NCBI GenBank assembly: GCA_903889655.1
Contig: CAISYL010000076.1
Location: 1 to 39,481, forward strand
Direction of reading: 5' to 3'
Source: an uncultured Alphaproteobacteria bacterium
Lineage (GTDB): Bacteria; Pseudomonadota; Alphaproteobacteria; Parvibaculales; Parvibaculaceae
DNA: 39,481 nucleotides
Below are positions 25,145 through 33,978 of this stretch, piece by piece (position 1 is the first letter of the stretch; every line of letters begins with the position of its first letter). The translations under genes were made by a program, and so were the position numbers. Under the pieces are notes generated by a model. It had not been told where the DNA came from. It ran no database searches and saw nothing but the letters and a program-made list of their open reading frames with translations.

Positions 25145-26314
25145 ATGACTGTAGCCGCGCTCATCGTGGCGGCGGGCCGGGGAACACGCGCCGGCCCCGG
25201 CGCGCCCAAGCAATACCGCCTGTTGGCGGGCCAGCCGGTATTGCGCCGGACGCTCGCGGCCTTTGCCGCTCATCCCGGCATCGACCGGGTTCTGGCCGTC
25301 ATCCATCCCGACGATCGTAACGCCTATGACGAAGCGGCGGGCGGCCTGCCGAAGCTGCTGCCACCTTGTCCGGGTGGCCCGACCCGGCAGTCTTCCGTCC
25401 TCGCCGGACTGGAGGCGCTGGCGGTACACGCGCCCTCGCGTGTCCTCATCCATGACGGAGCGAGGCCGCTCGTGACCTCCGCCATCATCGGTCGCAGCAT
25501 CGATGCTCTGGAGGCCCATGCCGGTGCGCTCGTTGCCATTCCGCTCACCGACACGATCCGGCGAACCACGGGCGGCCTTGCCGGCGAAACGGTCCCGCGT
25601 GACGGTCTCTGGCGAGCGCAAACGCCGCAGGCCTTCCGTTTCGACGCTATTCTGGCCGCGCATCGGGCGGCGGCAGGCGGCGAATTGACCGACGATGTGG
25701 CGGTCGCCGCCGCAGCCGGGCTCGACGTCGTGACGATCGAGGGGGACGAAACCAACATGAAGATCACCAGCGCCGGCGATCTCGCCCGCGCCGAACGCCT
25801 GCTGGGGAGCACCGCGGAGTTTCGCACCGGCACCGGCTTCGACGTCCACCGTTTCGGCGATGGCGACCATGTGATGCTCTGCGGCGTCCGCGTTCCGCAT
25901 ACGCATGGTCTGATCGGACATTCGGACGCAGACGCCGGACTTCACGCCCTGACCGATGCGATCCTCGGCGCGATCGGCGAAGGCGATATCGGCCAGCATT
26001 TCCCTCCCAGCGATCCGCAATGGAAGGGCGCGTCCTCCGACCGCTTTCTCGCTCATGCCGCCAAGCTCGCGCGTCATGCCGGGGCAAGCATCGTCAATGT
26101 CGACGTGACCTTCATTTGCGAGCGCCCGAAGATCGGCCCGTGGCGCGACACGATGCGCGCCCGCGTCGCCGAAATTCTCGAGATCGACATGTCGCGCGTC
26201 AGCATCAAGGCAACGACGACCGAGGGCCTCGGCTTCACCGGCCGCAACGAGGGCCTTGCCGCGCAGGCACTCGCCAATCTCCGTTTCGACGCCAGCACCT
26301 CTACCGACATATGA
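25145..26314 (+). CDS. ispDF: Bifunctional IspD/IspF isoprenoid enzyme
   Basis: 389 residues covering two steps of the MEP pathway. The IspD half (1-225) has [19 protein letters not shown] and IHDGARPLV, and forms CDP-methylerythritol. The IspF half (about 228-385) starts at [20 protein letters not shown] and carries zinc ligands in GFDVH and [19 protein letters not shown]. The [19 protein letters not shown] segment follows. It makes the cyclic diphosphate. The fusion is normal in alphaproteobacteria. IspE, the intervening enzyme, is not in the window. The stop overlaps the pgpA start (ATGA). Confidence 0.96.
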   Translation: MTVAALIVAAGRGTRAGPGAPKQYRLLAGQPVLRRTLAAFAAHPGIDRVLAVIHPDDRNAYDEAAGGLPKLLPPCPGGPTRQSSVLAGLEALAVHAPSRVLIHDGARPLVTSAIIGRSIDALEAHAGALVAIPLTDTIRRTTGGLAGETVPRDGLWRAQTPQAFRFDAILAAHRAAAGGELTDDVAVAAAAGLDVVTIEGDETNMKITSAGDLARAERLLGSTAEFRTGTGFDVHRFGDGDHVMLCGVRVPHTHGLIGHSDADAGLHALTDAILGAIGEGDIGQHFPPSDPQWKGASSDRFLAHAAKLARHAGASIVNVDVTFICERPKIGPWRDTMRARVAEILEIDMSRVSIKATTTEGLGFTGRNEGLAAQALANLRFDASTSTDI

Positions 26315-26808
26315 GCATTTTCACGCCGATCCCCCCGCCCCTGCGCTTTGCCGATCCGGTGACGCTCGTTGCGACGTGGTTCGGCTCCGGCCTGCTGCCG
26401 AAGGCGCCCGGCACATGGGGCTCGCTCGCCGCGCTGCCCCCGGCATTCCTGCTCGCATGGTTCGGCGGCCCTGCCGCGCTCGTGATGGGCGCCGCCCTCG
26501 CCTTCGTCCTCGGCATTCCCGCGGCGGCGCGCTACGCCAGGGCGCTGGGCAAGGACGACCCATCGGAAATCGTGATCGACGAAGTCGCGGCGCAATGGCT
26601 GGTGCTCGCCGCGCTGCCGCTGACGCCACTCGCCTGGTGCGCGGGCTTTCTTCTCTTCCGCTTCTTCGACATCGTGAAGCCCTGGCCGGTGAACCTCGTC
26701 GACCGCAGCCTCAAGGGCGGCCCCGGCATCATGGCCGATGACATGGTGGCCGCCGCCTATGCGATCCTCGTCGTTGTTCTTCTCCGCCATTTCACCGGAG
26801 TGTTTTGA
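26311..26808 (+). CDS. pgpA: Phosphatidylglycerophosphatase A
   Basis: 165 residues with about four hydrophobic helices. Family motifs are [19 protein letters not shown], the catalytic acidic segment [23 protein letters not shown] and [13 protein letters not shown]. PgpA removes phosphate from phosphatidylglycerophosphate in the inner membrane to give phosphatidylglycerol. It overlaps both neighbours by 4 bases and 1 base (ispDF stop/ATG; its TGA with the next ATG), so the three genes are translationally coupled. Confidence 0.94.
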   Translation: MSIFTPIPPPLRFADPVTLVATWFGSGLLPKAPGTWGSLAALPPAFLLAWFGGPAALVMGAALAFVLGIPAAARYARALGKDDPSEIVIDEVAAQWLVLAALPLTPLAWCAGFLLFRFFDIVKPWPVNLVDRSLKGGPGIMADDMVAAAYAILVVVLLRHFTGVF

Positions 26809-27302
26809 TGTCGTTGTTTCCACGCCCGCTGATGCAACGCGCCGAACTCCTGCTCGGCGATTGCCGCGACGCAAAGATCAAGATTGCGACGGCAGAATCC
26901 TGCACGGGCGGTCTCATCGCGGCGCTGCTCACCGAAATTCCTGGCTCCTCAGATGTCGTGGAACGCGGCTTCGTCGTCTATTCGAATGAGGCAAAACGCG
27001 ATTCGCTCGGCGTACCGGGCGACCTCATCGCCGATTTCGGCGCCGTGAGCGAGCCCGTCGCACGCGCGATGGCGGAAGGCGCTCTCAACAATTCGCGGGC
27101 GCAGATTTCCGTTTCAGTAACAGGCGTCGCGGGCCCCGGCGGCGGCACGGCGCTGAAGCCCGTCGGCCTCGTCCATTTCGGCGCGGCACGGCGCGGCCGC
27201 AACATCGTTCACGAGGTCCATCGCTTCGGCGATATCGGCCGCGAACAGATCCGCCTCAAAAGCGTCGAGATCGCGCTCGAATTGCTGCGCCGGATGATCT
27301 GA
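26808..27302 (+). CDS. pncC: CinA C-terminal-type amidohydrolase (NMN amidase PncC)
   Basis: 164 residues, only the C-terminal domain of CinA. Motifs are KIATAESCTGGLIAALLTEIPGSS with the catalytic Ser, VVYSNEAK, and VSVTGVAGPGGGTALKPVGLV. Proteins of this type deamidate nicotinamide mononucleotide to nicotinate mononucleotide in NAD recycling. The N-terminal molybdopterin-binding-like domain of long CinA is absent, normal for the short PncC form. The ATG overlaps the pgpA stop. It ends 75 bases before the ArsR-type gene. Confidence 0.92.
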   Translation: MSLFPRPLMQRAELLLGDCRDAKIKIATAESCTGGLIAALLTEIPGSSDVVERGFVVYSNEAKRDSLGVPGDLIADFGAVSEPVARAMAEGALNNSRAQISVSVTGVAGPGGGTALKPVGLVHFGAARRGRNIVHEVHRFGDIGREQIRLKSVEIALELLRRMI

Positions 27303-27367
27303 ACCCGCGCACCCATCACTTAAGCGTTTACTGAAGTTTCTCTTGCGCTGCGATGCCCTTTTTGATA

Positions 27368-27385
27368 CTTAAGCATATGCTTAAG
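27368..27385 (+). promoter_or_regulatory. 18-bp perfect palindrome over the arsR-type start codon
   Basis: CTTAAGCATATGCTTAAG is a perfect palindrome whose centre contains the ATG at 27377. The left arm with its flanking base (ACTTAAGC at 27367) recurs at 27318-27325, 49 bases upstream. The dyad symmetry fits the dimeric winged-helix protein it overlaps, so self-repression is likely but inferred. Confidence 0.6.
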
Positions 27386-27712
27386 CAATCGAAGTCCCTG
27401 GACAGCGTTTTCGTCGCTCTCGCCGATCCGACCCGCCGCGCCATGATCGAGCGGCTGTCGCGCGGGCCCGCAAGCGTGAGCGAGCTGGCGAAACCTTTGA
27501 AGATGTCGCTTCCCGGCGTCGTCCAGCATTTGCGTCTTCTCGAACAGAGCGGAATCGTCGTCAGCCGGAAGGTTGGACGGGTTCGCACCTGTCGGATCGA
27601 TCCCGGGCGACTCGACGTCGCGCAAGCCTGGCTGGAAAAGCAGCGTCGGTTCTGGGAAGAGCGGTTCGATCGGCTGGATGCGTTCCTGTTGAAAGGTGAG
27701 GCAAAAAAATGA
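27377..27712 (+). CDS. ArsR-family winged-helix repressor
   Basis: 111 residues. The N-terminus VFVALADPTRRAMIERLSRGPASVSELA and the recognition region KMSLPGVVQHLRLLEQSGIVVSRKVGRVRTCRI are characteristic of ArsR proteins that sit beside SRPBCC (AHSA1) genes. No metal-binding Cys pair is seen, so it is unlikely to sense metals. An earlier ATG at 27353 is in frame but gives an atypical N-terminus. The ATG at 27377 lacks a clear ribosome site, so the mRNA could be leaderless or short-leadered. Its stop overlaps the next start (ATGA). Confidence 0.9.
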   Translation: MLKQSKSLDSVFVALADPTRRAMIERLSRGPASVSELAKPLKMSLPGVVQHLRLLEQSGIVVSRKVGRVRTCRIDPGRLDVAQAWLEKQRRFWEERFDRLDAFLLKGEAKK

Positions 27713-28173
27713 GCGGGCAGAAGCTTGATCTCGAGATTTCCCGTTTTCTGGCCGCGCCACGCGCTCGCGTCTGGCAGGCATGGACCGATCCGGCGATCTT
27801 GCGGCAATGGTGGTGTCCGCGTCCCTGGACGACGGAAGTGCGCGCGTTCGACCTCTGGCCCGGCGGCGACTTCCACACCTTCATGAGTGGACCCGATGGC
27901 GGCACGAGCGACAATCCCGGTTGCTTCCTCGAGATCGTTCCCGGGGAACGGCTTGTCTTCACCTCGATGCTGACAGGCGGCTGGCGTCCCGCGACACCCT
28001 GGCTCGGAATGACGGCGATCTTCACCTTCGCAGACGAGGGCAACGGCACGCGCTACGTTGCGCGATGCCTGCACAAGGATATGGCGGACAGCCGCAAGCA
28101 CGAAGAGATGGGGTTCTTTGAAGGCTGGGGCACCTGCGTCACCCAGCTCGAAGAGATCGCCAAGACGCTGTAG
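27709..28173 (+). CDS. SRPBCC/AHSA1 family protein
   Basis: 154 residues. The START-like fold shows ISRFLAAPRARVWQAWTDPAILRQWWCP at the start and GEFxE-like FLEIVPGERLVFTSM in the middle. The C-terminal helix reads MGFFEGWGTCVTQLEEIAKTL. These proteins have a deep hydrophobic cavity; the ligand is unknown. It is translationally coupled to the ArsR-type regulator, a widespread pair, and is presumably its target. It ends two bases from the convergent ratA-like gene. Confidence 0.9.
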   Translation: MSGQKLDLEISRFLAAPRARVWQAWTDPAILRQWWCPRPWTTEVRAFDLWPGGDFHTFMSGPDGGTSDNPGCFLEIVPGERLVFTSMLTGGWRPATPWLGMTAIFTFADEGNGTRYVARCLHKDMADSRKHEEMGFFEGWGTCVTQLEEIAKTL

Positions 28174-28175
28174 CG

Positions 28176-28643
28176 CTATTCCGCGACGAGCTGTTGCTTG
28201 CCGTACAGCGCATCGGCGCGATCGATGAAGGCTTGCATCATGCGTGCGAAAGCCTTGGCGAAGACGTTGTTCATCAATGTCTGTAACGTCACACTGCGAA
28301 ATTCGAAATCGATGAAGAAATGAATGCGCGAGCCGCCCTGGGGCAAGGCCTCGAATTCCCATTTGTTCGAAAGATGCCGGAACGGACCCTTCACGTATTG
28401 CACGTCGATCTTGCGCTCGGCCGGATCGAGCACGACGCGGCTCGTGAACTGCTCACGAAAAACCTTGTACGCGATGATGAGATCGGCGGTCACGATTTCG
28501 GTCGCGCCATCCTTTTCGCGTTGGCGGATGCGCGCACCAGCACACCAAGGCAGAAATTCCGGATAACGTTCTATACCGGCCACCAGTGCGAACATCTGGT
28601 CCGCCCCATAAGGCACGTCGCGGGTCTGGTGAGCGGCGGGCAT
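28176..28643 (-). CDS. RatA/COQ10-like SRPBCC protein
   Basis: 155 residues of the polyketide cyclase/START fold, with the family pattern MFALVAGIERYPEFLPWCAGARI and FRHLSNKWEFEALPQGGSRIHFFIDFEF. Eukaryotic COQ10 binds ubiquinone; E. coli RatA was reported as a ribosome association toxin, but in alphaproteobacteria a quinone-binding role is at least as likely. No RatB-like antitoxin is beside it. The start lies 7 bases after the lipA stop, so it is probably co-transcribed with lipA; this pairing is common in alphaproteobacteria. Confidence 0.88.
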   Translation of the reverse strand: MPAAHQTRDVPYGADQMFALVAGIERYPEFLPWCAGARIRQREKDGATEIVTADLIIAYKVFREQFTSRVVLDPAERKIDVQYVKGPFRHLSNKWEFEALPQGGSRIHFFIDFEFRSVTLQTLMNNVFAKAFARMMQAFIDRADALYGKQQLVAE

Positions 28644-28650
28644 CTGAGAC

Positions 28651-29634
28651 CTATGAACGCGCGAGCTTTGCGTTACGGGCGTCGCGAAGCAGCGCGAAAT
28701 CCGAATCCGCGTGATAGGACGAGCGCGTCAGCGGGCTCGCCGACACCAGATGAAAACCCTTGGTGCGCGCGATCGTTTCATAGGATTTGAATTCATCCGG
28801 CGTGACGAACCGGTCGACCGCCGCGTGCTTGCGCGTCGGCTGAAGATACTGCCCGATGGTCAGGAAATCGATATTCGCCGAGCGCATGTCGTCCATGACC
28901 TGCAGCACTTCCTCACGCGTCTCGCCAAGACCGACCATAATGCCGGACTTGGTGAAGATCGACGGATCGATCTCCTTCACGTGCTGAAGCAGGCGCAGCG
29001 AATGGAAATAGCGCGCGCCGGGACGGATCGTCGGATAGAGCCGCGGCACCGTTTCGAGATTGTGATTGAAGACGTCGGGTTTGGCCGCCACGACCTTTTC
29101 CAGCGCGCCGTCCTTGCGCAGAAAATCCGGCGTCAGGATTTCGATTGTGGTCGCCGGCGAGCGGCGGCGGATCGCCTCGATCACCTCGACGAAATGCTGC
29201 GCACCGCCATCCGTGAGATCGTCGCGATCGACCGACGTGATGACGACATGCATCAGACCGAGCTTCTCGACCGCATTGGCGACATGCTCCGGCTCGTCCC
29301 TGTCCAATGCGCCCGGCAGGCCGGTTTTCACATTGCAGAACGAACACGCGCGCGTGCAGGTGTCGCCCATGATCATCATCGTCGCGTGCTTCTTCGACCA
29401 GCATTCGCCGATATTGGGGCAGCCGGCTTCCTCGCAAACGGTGACGAGATTGTTGTCGCGGACGATGCGTTTCGTCTCGGTATAGACCGGCGATCCGGGT
29501 GCCTTGACGCGGATCCATTCCGGCTTGCGGAGCATGGGCGTGTCGGGGCGATTGGCTTTTTCAGGGTGCCGCGGACGCGATTTCTCGCTGGTCGCGGCGG
29601 CGCCGTCTTCAAGCGTGTTGATGATCGTGGCCAT
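28651..29634 (-). CDS. lipA: Lipoyl synthase LipA
   Basis: 327 residues, a radical-SAM enzyme that inserts two sulfurs into protein-bound octanoyl groups. Both iron-sulfur clusters are accounted for: Cys67, Cys72 and Cys78 (auxiliary cluster) and Cys93, Cys97, Cys100 (CTRACSFC, radical-SAM cluster). The C-terminal RSSYHA, whose Ser ligates the auxiliary cluster, is present. Its likely clients, the lipoyl domains of PdhB and PdhC, are encoded a few kilobases upstream on the same strand. The upstream gap of 112 bases contains a GANTC cluster. Confidence 0.97.
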   Translation of the reverse strand: MATIINTLEDGAAATSEKSRPRHPEKANRPDTPMLRKPEWIRVKAPGSPVYTETKRIVRDNNLVTVCEEAGCPNIGECWSKKHATMMIMGDTCTRACSFCNVKTGLPGALDRDEPEHVANAVEKLGLMHVVITSVDRDDLTDGGAQHFVEVIEAIRRRSPATTIEILTPDFLRKDGALEKVVAAKPDVFNHNLETVPRLYPTIRPGARYFHSLRLLQHVKEIDPSIFTKSGIMVGLGETREEVLQVMDDMRSANIDFLTIGQYLQPTRKHAAVDRFVTPDEFKSYETIARTKGFHLVSASPLTRSSYHADSDFALLRDARNAKLARS

Positions 29635-29694
29635 ACGCCAAATCCCGGTACAGGTCGTCCCGCCTCTCCAGCAACATGGATAGACAGGAAAGCC

Positions 29695-29727
29695 GATTCA
29701 AGCAAATCCGCCATGAATCCGGATTCA
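29695..29727 (-). promoter_or_regulatory. GANTC cluster with a 14-bp palindrome upstream of lipA
   Basis: Three GANTC motifs (29695-29699, 29715-29719, 29722-29726) fall within 32 bases, the last two forming the perfect palindrome TGAATCCGGATTCA (29714-29727). It lies 60-93 bases before lipA and just past the end of the PAS_5 gene. GANTC is the CcrM methylation target. Regulation is inferred. Confidence 0.3.
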
Positions 29728-29746
29728 CTGGAACTATGTTAGCCGC

Positions 29747-30235
29747 TTATTCCAAAAGATCGAAAAAGCCGCCCAGCATCTGGTTCTGCCCCTCATTTGT
29801 CCTCATCGGCAGGTAGGAAGCCTCAAAATCCGCGTGCTCGAGGCCGAGGCCGATCAGCCGCCCGCGTAGAAAGGCGGGCCGGCCGGACCGAAAAACACGC
29901 CCATGAAAGGCGACCTGTTCCGCCGCCATCCGCGCGCCATAACATTCGGTGAAACGACGGCCCGTGAAGACCGTCTGCAAGCGCTGTTCGGTTTCATGGC
30001 CGACCAGGCGGTAGAGCAAATTGCCGTCGCTCTCCACCGGCTCGACAATGAACACGCCGCCGAGGACCTGTCTGAAATCGAAGGGATTGATGGCGCTCCG
30101 TCGCACGATGCCGTCGGGATCCATCCGAGAGCGCCAATAATCGAGAAGCAACCGGTTCTTCGAGTGAACGGGTGTGTCGACTTCGACGACGTCGCAATCG
30201 ATCTCTTTCGGTCTGGCCGCATCAACGCCAAGCAT
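29747..30235 (-). CDS. PAS_5 family protein
   Basis: 162 residues of the small PAS-like family (PF07310) common in alphaproteobacteria. Typical features are LLLDYWRSRMDPDGIVRRSAINP near the start, FDFRQVLGGVFIVEP and LLYRLVGHETEQRL in the core, and YLPMRTNEGQNQMLGG near the end. The molecular role is unknown; a PAS fold suggests ligand or redox sensing, but no output domain is attached. GGAGG lies seven bases before the ATG. It follows the sulfatase gene by 61 bases and precedes lipA by 112. Confidence 0.8.
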   Translation of the reverse strand: MLGVDAARPKEIDCDVVEVDTPVHSKNRLLLDYWRSRMDPDGIVRRSAINPFDFRQVLGGVFIVEPVESDGNLLYRLVGHETEQRLQTVFTGRRFTECYGARMAAEQVAFHGRVFRSGRPAFLRGRLIGLGLEHADFEASYLPMRTNEGQNQMLGGFFDLLE

Positions 30236-30296
30236 CGGACATCCTCCCGATGTCTATACTGGAGCGACGAGGTTAATCGATCGTGACTTACGTAGC

Positions 30297-31826
30297 TTAT
30301 GTCAATCCAAGCCGCACGAATTGACTGTCCGGAACCTCGAGTTCTTGAAAAATGCAGCGAAGTCTTTCGGTAAACTCCACCTCGATGGCCGCGCCCGCAA
30401 GATTACGCGTTTCGCCGGGATCTTCGTCGAGGTCGTAAAGATGATTGCCGGTGAACTTCGTCGCAGCCCAGAAGGGCACCTTATCGCCCTGCCGCCAGTC
30501 CTGCCGGATCACCGGCACCGGGCTCCCCGGCATGCGCGCGAGATAGGCACGATCGTCCGGCAACGGAAGCTCCTGCTCACGCGTCAGAAAATGCGTCGGC
30601 ATGGTCGACCAGCGGTTCGACAGCATCGTGAGCGGCGCATTGGCCGCCTTGGGTGCGCGGGCATATTTATAGCGCTTGTCCACGAGATGAACCTCGCGAC
30701 CCCAGACGCCGGTAAGCAGCCACTCGCGAATGTCTCTCGCCTCGCCGCGCAGCAACGGCAGCAGCGAGCGCCCATGCGTCTTCTGCCGCACCTCGACACC
30801 GAAGACATCGGCGAGCGTCGCGAAGAGATCGACGCTGGTCGTCAGCGCATCACAGGTTCCGGGCGCCACACCTGGGTGAGCGATCAGCAGCGGAATATGT
30901 CCAAGCGTCTCGTAGACCGGCACGCCCGGCTTGCCCCAGATATCTTTCTCACCGAGATAATGGCCGTGGTCCGTACAAAGAATGAAGATCGTGTCGTCCC
31001 ACAGCTTGTGGCGATCGACGGCATCGAGAATTTTCCCGAACCAGTGGTCGATCATCGTCAGCTTGCCACCGTAGCAGGCGCGAATCTGACGCGCCTGTGC
31101 CTCCGTCAGGACACCCTTGGCGATCGCGCCCTGCATATAGGGCGGCCATATGATCTTCGGGCCGTCCCAGTCCGGGTCGTACATCGACGCATAGGGTTCC
31201 GGCGTGTCGAAGGGCTCATGCGGATCGAACTCGTCCACGAAAAGCAGGAACCGCTTGTGATAACCGGCGTTCTCGTCGATCCATTTCGCCGCCGACGCCA
31301 TCGTGCGAGGCCCCGGAAAGTCCGCCTCGCCGCGAAAATAGCCGCGTGAATCGTCATAGGGCATCGGCGGACGGAAAAGGCTCGGCGCGCCTGTCCAGCT
31401 CGGATCGGGTCGCGTCTTCCACGGGTCGCCTTCGTGCCCGCGCTGATAATCCCAGGCCGTGAAATCGACGTGGAAATTCTCGCCACCCGTTTCGAAGAGA
31501 TGCGGGTGATCGGATATGAGCTGCGTGACGACGCCCGCCTTGCGGAGCTCATAGGTGATCGCGTCTTCCCATATCTCGACCGAGCCCCAGGGCTTCCAGA
31601 GGAAGTCGAGCGCGCCGCACAAAATATCGTGGCGCGCAGGCATACAAGGCAGCGAGCCCGTGTAGTGCCTGTTGAAGCGCGTGGCACGGGCGGCAAAGCG
31701 ATCGAGGTTCGGCGTAGCGAATTCGGTGCCGCCATAGGCGCCAAGCATGTGCCGGTTGAGGCTGTCGAGCAGGATGACGATGACGTTCTTCGGGACGCCC
31801 CGTTCCTGCGCGGCCTCACCGTTCAT
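30297..31826 (-). CDS. Sulfatase (alkaline phosphatase superfamily), formylglycine type
   Basis: 509 residues. VIVILLDSLNRHMLGAYGG at the N-terminus provides the first metal ligand, Asp21; the usual second Asp is Ser. The formylglycine motif CMPAR is at 61-65, so Cys61 would be converted by a formylglycine-generating enzyme. Later ligands fit CTDHGHYLGEKDIWGK. LYDLDEDPGETRNLA near the end is typical of sulfatases and phosphonate monoester hydrolases. No signal peptide or membrane helix is visible, so it seems cytoplasmic. The substrate is unknown. The ATG overlaps the terC stop (ATGA). The open frame continues upstream inside terC and that part is not real coding. Confidence 0.88.
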   Translation of the reverse strand: MNGEAAQERGVPKNVIVILLDSLNRHMLGAYGGTEFATPNLDRFAARATRFNRHYTGSLPCMPARHDILCGALDFLWKPWGSVEIWEDAITYELRKAGVVTQLISDHPHLFETGGENFHVDFTAWDYQRGHEGDPWKTRPDPSWTGAPSLFRPPMPYDDSRGYFRGEADFPGPRTMASAAKWIDENAGYHKRFLLFVDEFDPHEPFDTPEPYASMYDPDWDGPKIIWPPYMQGAIAKGVLTEAQARQIRACYGGKLTMIDHWFGKILDAVDRHKLWDDTIFILCTDHGHYLGEKDIWGKPGVPVYETLGHIPLLIAHPGVAPGTCDALTTSVDLFATLADVFGVEVRQKTHGRSLLPLLRGEARDIREWLLTGVWGREVHLVDKRYKYARAPKAANAPLTMLSNRWSTMPTHFLTREQELPLPDDRAYLARMPGSPVPVIRQDWRQGDKVPFWAATKFTGNHLYDLDEDPGETRNLAGAAIEVEFTERLRCIFQELEVPDSQFVRLGLT

Positions 31827-32557
31827 TTTGCAGCCTGTTTCGCATTGCGCCGCTTCGACGCCCAGAGATTGAGCGACTCGACGCCGATGGAGAAGGCCAC
31901 CGCAAAGTAGAGATAGGCTTTCGGGATGTGGAAGTGGAGCGCATCGGCGACCAGCGAAACACCGATCAGGATCAGGAAGCTCAGTGCCAGCATCTTGACC
32001 GTCGGATGCGCGTCGACAAAGCGGCTGAGCGGCTCGGCGGCAAAAACCATCACGCCGACGGCGGAGAGAACGGCAAACGCCATGATCTCGAAGTGATCCG
32101 ACATGCCGACGGCGGTCATCACGGTGTCGAGCGAGAAAATGATGTCGATCAGGCCGATCTGCGCGACGACCGACCAGAGGCCTGGCGCCTTGCTCATATC
32201 CTGATGACCGCCCTCTTCGGTACCTTCGACGGAGTGGTGAATTTCGATGGTCGACTTGGCGATCAGGAACAATCCGCCAACGAAGAGAATGATGTCGCGC
32301 CACGAGATGCCGAGTTCCCCGATTGTGAAGATCGGCCGGCTAAGTGTGACGATCCATGCAACCGATGCGAGCAGCCCCAGTCGCGTGATGAGGGCCGCTG
32401 CCAGACCGAGGCGCCGTCCCTTCTTCTGCTTTTCGGGCGGCAGCCGCGAGGCGAGGATGGACAGGAAAATGAGGTTGTCGACGCCCAGAACGATCTCCAG
32501 GATCGTCAACGTCAGCAGGCTGGCCCAGTTTTCCGGGCTGGAAATAAGTTCGAACAT
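31823..32557 (-). CDS. TerC family membrane protein
   Basis: 244 residues with about seven hydrophobic helices. The paired acidic motifs of the family are TILEIVLGVDNLIFLS (about 18-33) and DIIFSLDTVMTAVG. TerC-type proteins are linked to metal handling, notably manganese, and to tellurite resistance; in Bacillus subtilis they help metallate secreted enzymes. The gene lies 8 bases after lpd and overlaps the sulfatase gene, so it should be transcribed with the pdh genes. The sulfatase needs a divalent metal, so a metal-supply link is conceivable but unproven. Confidence 0.9.
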   Translation of the reverse strand: MFELISSPENWASLLTLTILEIVLGVDNLIFLSILASRLPPEKQKKGRRLGLAAALITRLGLLASVAWIVTLSRPIFTIGELGISWRDIILFVGGLFLIAKSTIEIHHSVEGTEEGGHQDMSKAPGLWSVVAQIGLIDIIFSLDTVMTAVGMSDHFEIMAFAVLSAVGVMVFAAEPLSRFVDAHPTVKMLALSFLILIGVSLVADALHFHIPKAYLYFAVAFSIGVESLNLWASKRRNAKQAAK

Positions 32558-32565
32558 GATGCGAG

Positions 32566-33966
32566 CTAGATGTGGAGTGCGCGACCGAACGCGTCAAGCA
32601 CCGACTCGTGCATCGTTTCGCTCAGGGTGGGGTGCGGGAAGATCGTCTGCATCAGCTCTGCTTCGGTGGCTTCAAGGGTCCTTGCGACCGTATAGCCCTG
32701 AATGAGTTCTGTCACCTCCGCCCCGATCATGTGGGCGCCAAGCAGTTCGCCCGTTTTGGCGTCGAAGATCGTCTTGACCAGGCCGTCCGGCTCGCCGAGC
32801 GCGATCGCCTTGCCGTTGCCCCTGAAGGGGAACCGGCCAACCTTGATCTCCCGACCGCCTTCCTGTGCCTTGGCCTCGGTGAGGCCGACACTGGCAATTT
32901 GCGGGTAGGAATAGGTACAGCCCGGCACTTTTGTGACATCCAGCGGATGGAGCCCCTTGCCGCCCGCGAGATGTTCCACGGCCAGCACTCCCTCATGCAT
33001 CGCCTTGTGGGCGAGCCAGGGTGCGCCGACGAGGTCCCCGATGGCATAGATGCCTTTGACGCCGGTCTCCAGCCACTGGTTGACGACGACATGGCCCCGA
33101 TCGACCTTCACACCTGCCTGTTCGAGCCCGATATTCTCGACATTGCCGGTGATGCCCACCGCCGATATGACCCGCTCGGCCGTGACCTGCTGCGGCTTTC
33201 CGTCCTTGGTCGTGATCGTCGCGGTGACGCTGTCGGTGCCCTTGTCGAGCTTCTCGACCTTGGCCGAGGTCAGGATGGTCATGCCGAGCTTCCTGAAAGC
33301 CTTGGTGGCGAGATCGGAAATCTCGGCGTCCTCGACCGGCAGGATGCGGTCCATCACCTCGACCACCGTCACCTCCGCGCCGAAGGCACGGTAGAAGCTG
33401 GCGAATTCGATGCCGATGGCGCCGGAGCCGATCACCAGCAGCGACTTGGGCATCGAAGGCGGCACCATCGCCTCACGATAGGTCCAGACGAGCTTGCCGT
33501 CGGGCTCGAGCCCCGGCAACGTCCGTGCTCGCGCGCCGGTTGCCAGAATGATGTTCTTCGCCGTGAGCTCGCTCTTGCCGGCCTTGCCGTCGACCGCCAC
33601 CTTGCCGGGGCCGGCAAGCCTCGCCGTTCCCTCGATGACATCGACCTTGTTCTTCTTCATCAGGAATTTGACGCCGTTCGACAACGTCTCGGCGACTTTC
33701 CGGCTGCGCTTCACCACGGCGGCGGCATCATAGGAGATATTGTCGGCCTTCAACCCGAACTCTTCGAGCCGATGGAGCGAATGATAGATTTCGGCCGAAC
33801 GCAGCAGCGCCTTTGTGGGAATGCAGCCCCAGTTGAGACAGATGCCGCCCAGTGCTTCGCGCTCAACGATGGCCGTCTTGAGCCCGAGCTGCCCTGCGCG
33901 CACCGCCGCGACATAGCCGCCCGGGCCGGACCCGATGATGACGAGATCGTAATTGGTATCGGCCAT
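32566..33966 (-). CDS. lpdA: Dihydrolipoamide dehydrogenase (E3)
   Basis: 466 residues. The FAD dinucleotide fold is VIIGSGPGGYVAA at 9-21. The redox disulfide is Cys43-Cys48 in GGICLNWGCIPTKALL. The NAD fold is VIGSGAIGIEFASFY. The FAD signature GIYAIGDLVGAPWLAHKA and the catalytic dyad region FPHPTLSETMHE near the C-terminus are intact. It reoxidises the dihydrolipoyl groups of E2. It lies 12 bases after pdhC in the pdh operon. Confidence 0.97.
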   Translation of the reverse strand: MADTNYDLVIIGSGPGGYVAAVRAGQLGLKTAIVEREALGGICLNWGCIPTKALLRSAEIYHSLHRLEEFGLKADNISYDAAAVVKRSRKVAETLSNGVKFLMKKNKVDVIEGTARLAGPGKVAVDGKAGKSELTAKNIILATGARARTLPGLEPDGKLVWTYREAMVPPSMPKSLLVIGSGAIGIEFASFYRAFGAEVTVVEVMDRILPVEDAEISDLATKAFRKLGMTILTSAKVEKLDKGTDSVTATITTKDGKPQQVTAERVISAVGITGNVENIGLEQAGVKVDRGHVVVNQWLETGVKGIYAIGDLVGAPWLAHKAMHEGVLAVEHLAGGKGLHPLDVTKVPGCTYSYPQIASVGLTEAKAQEGGREIKVGRFPFRGNGKAIALGEPDGLVKTIFDAKTGELLGAHMIGAEVTELIQGYTVARTLEATEAELMQTIFPHPTLSETMHESVLDAFGRALHI

Positions 33967-33978
33967 CGTTGAGTTTCC

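Noticed and set aside
28176-28643. RatA-like gene as half of a toxin-antitoxin pair
   Set aside because: No small RatB-like partner is adjacent; the neighbour is lipA, and in this class the COQ10-like quinone role is at least as likely.
31827-32303. N-terminal extension of the sulfatase running through terC
   Set aside because: The translated extension is Arg-rich antigenic-like shadow sequence; the ATG at 31826 is followed directly by the sulfatase fold and couples to the terC stop.
32572-33972. Plus-strand open frame of 466 codons opposite lpd
   Set aside because: It is an exact antisense shadow of lpd in high-GC DNA, with no domain and no ribosome site.
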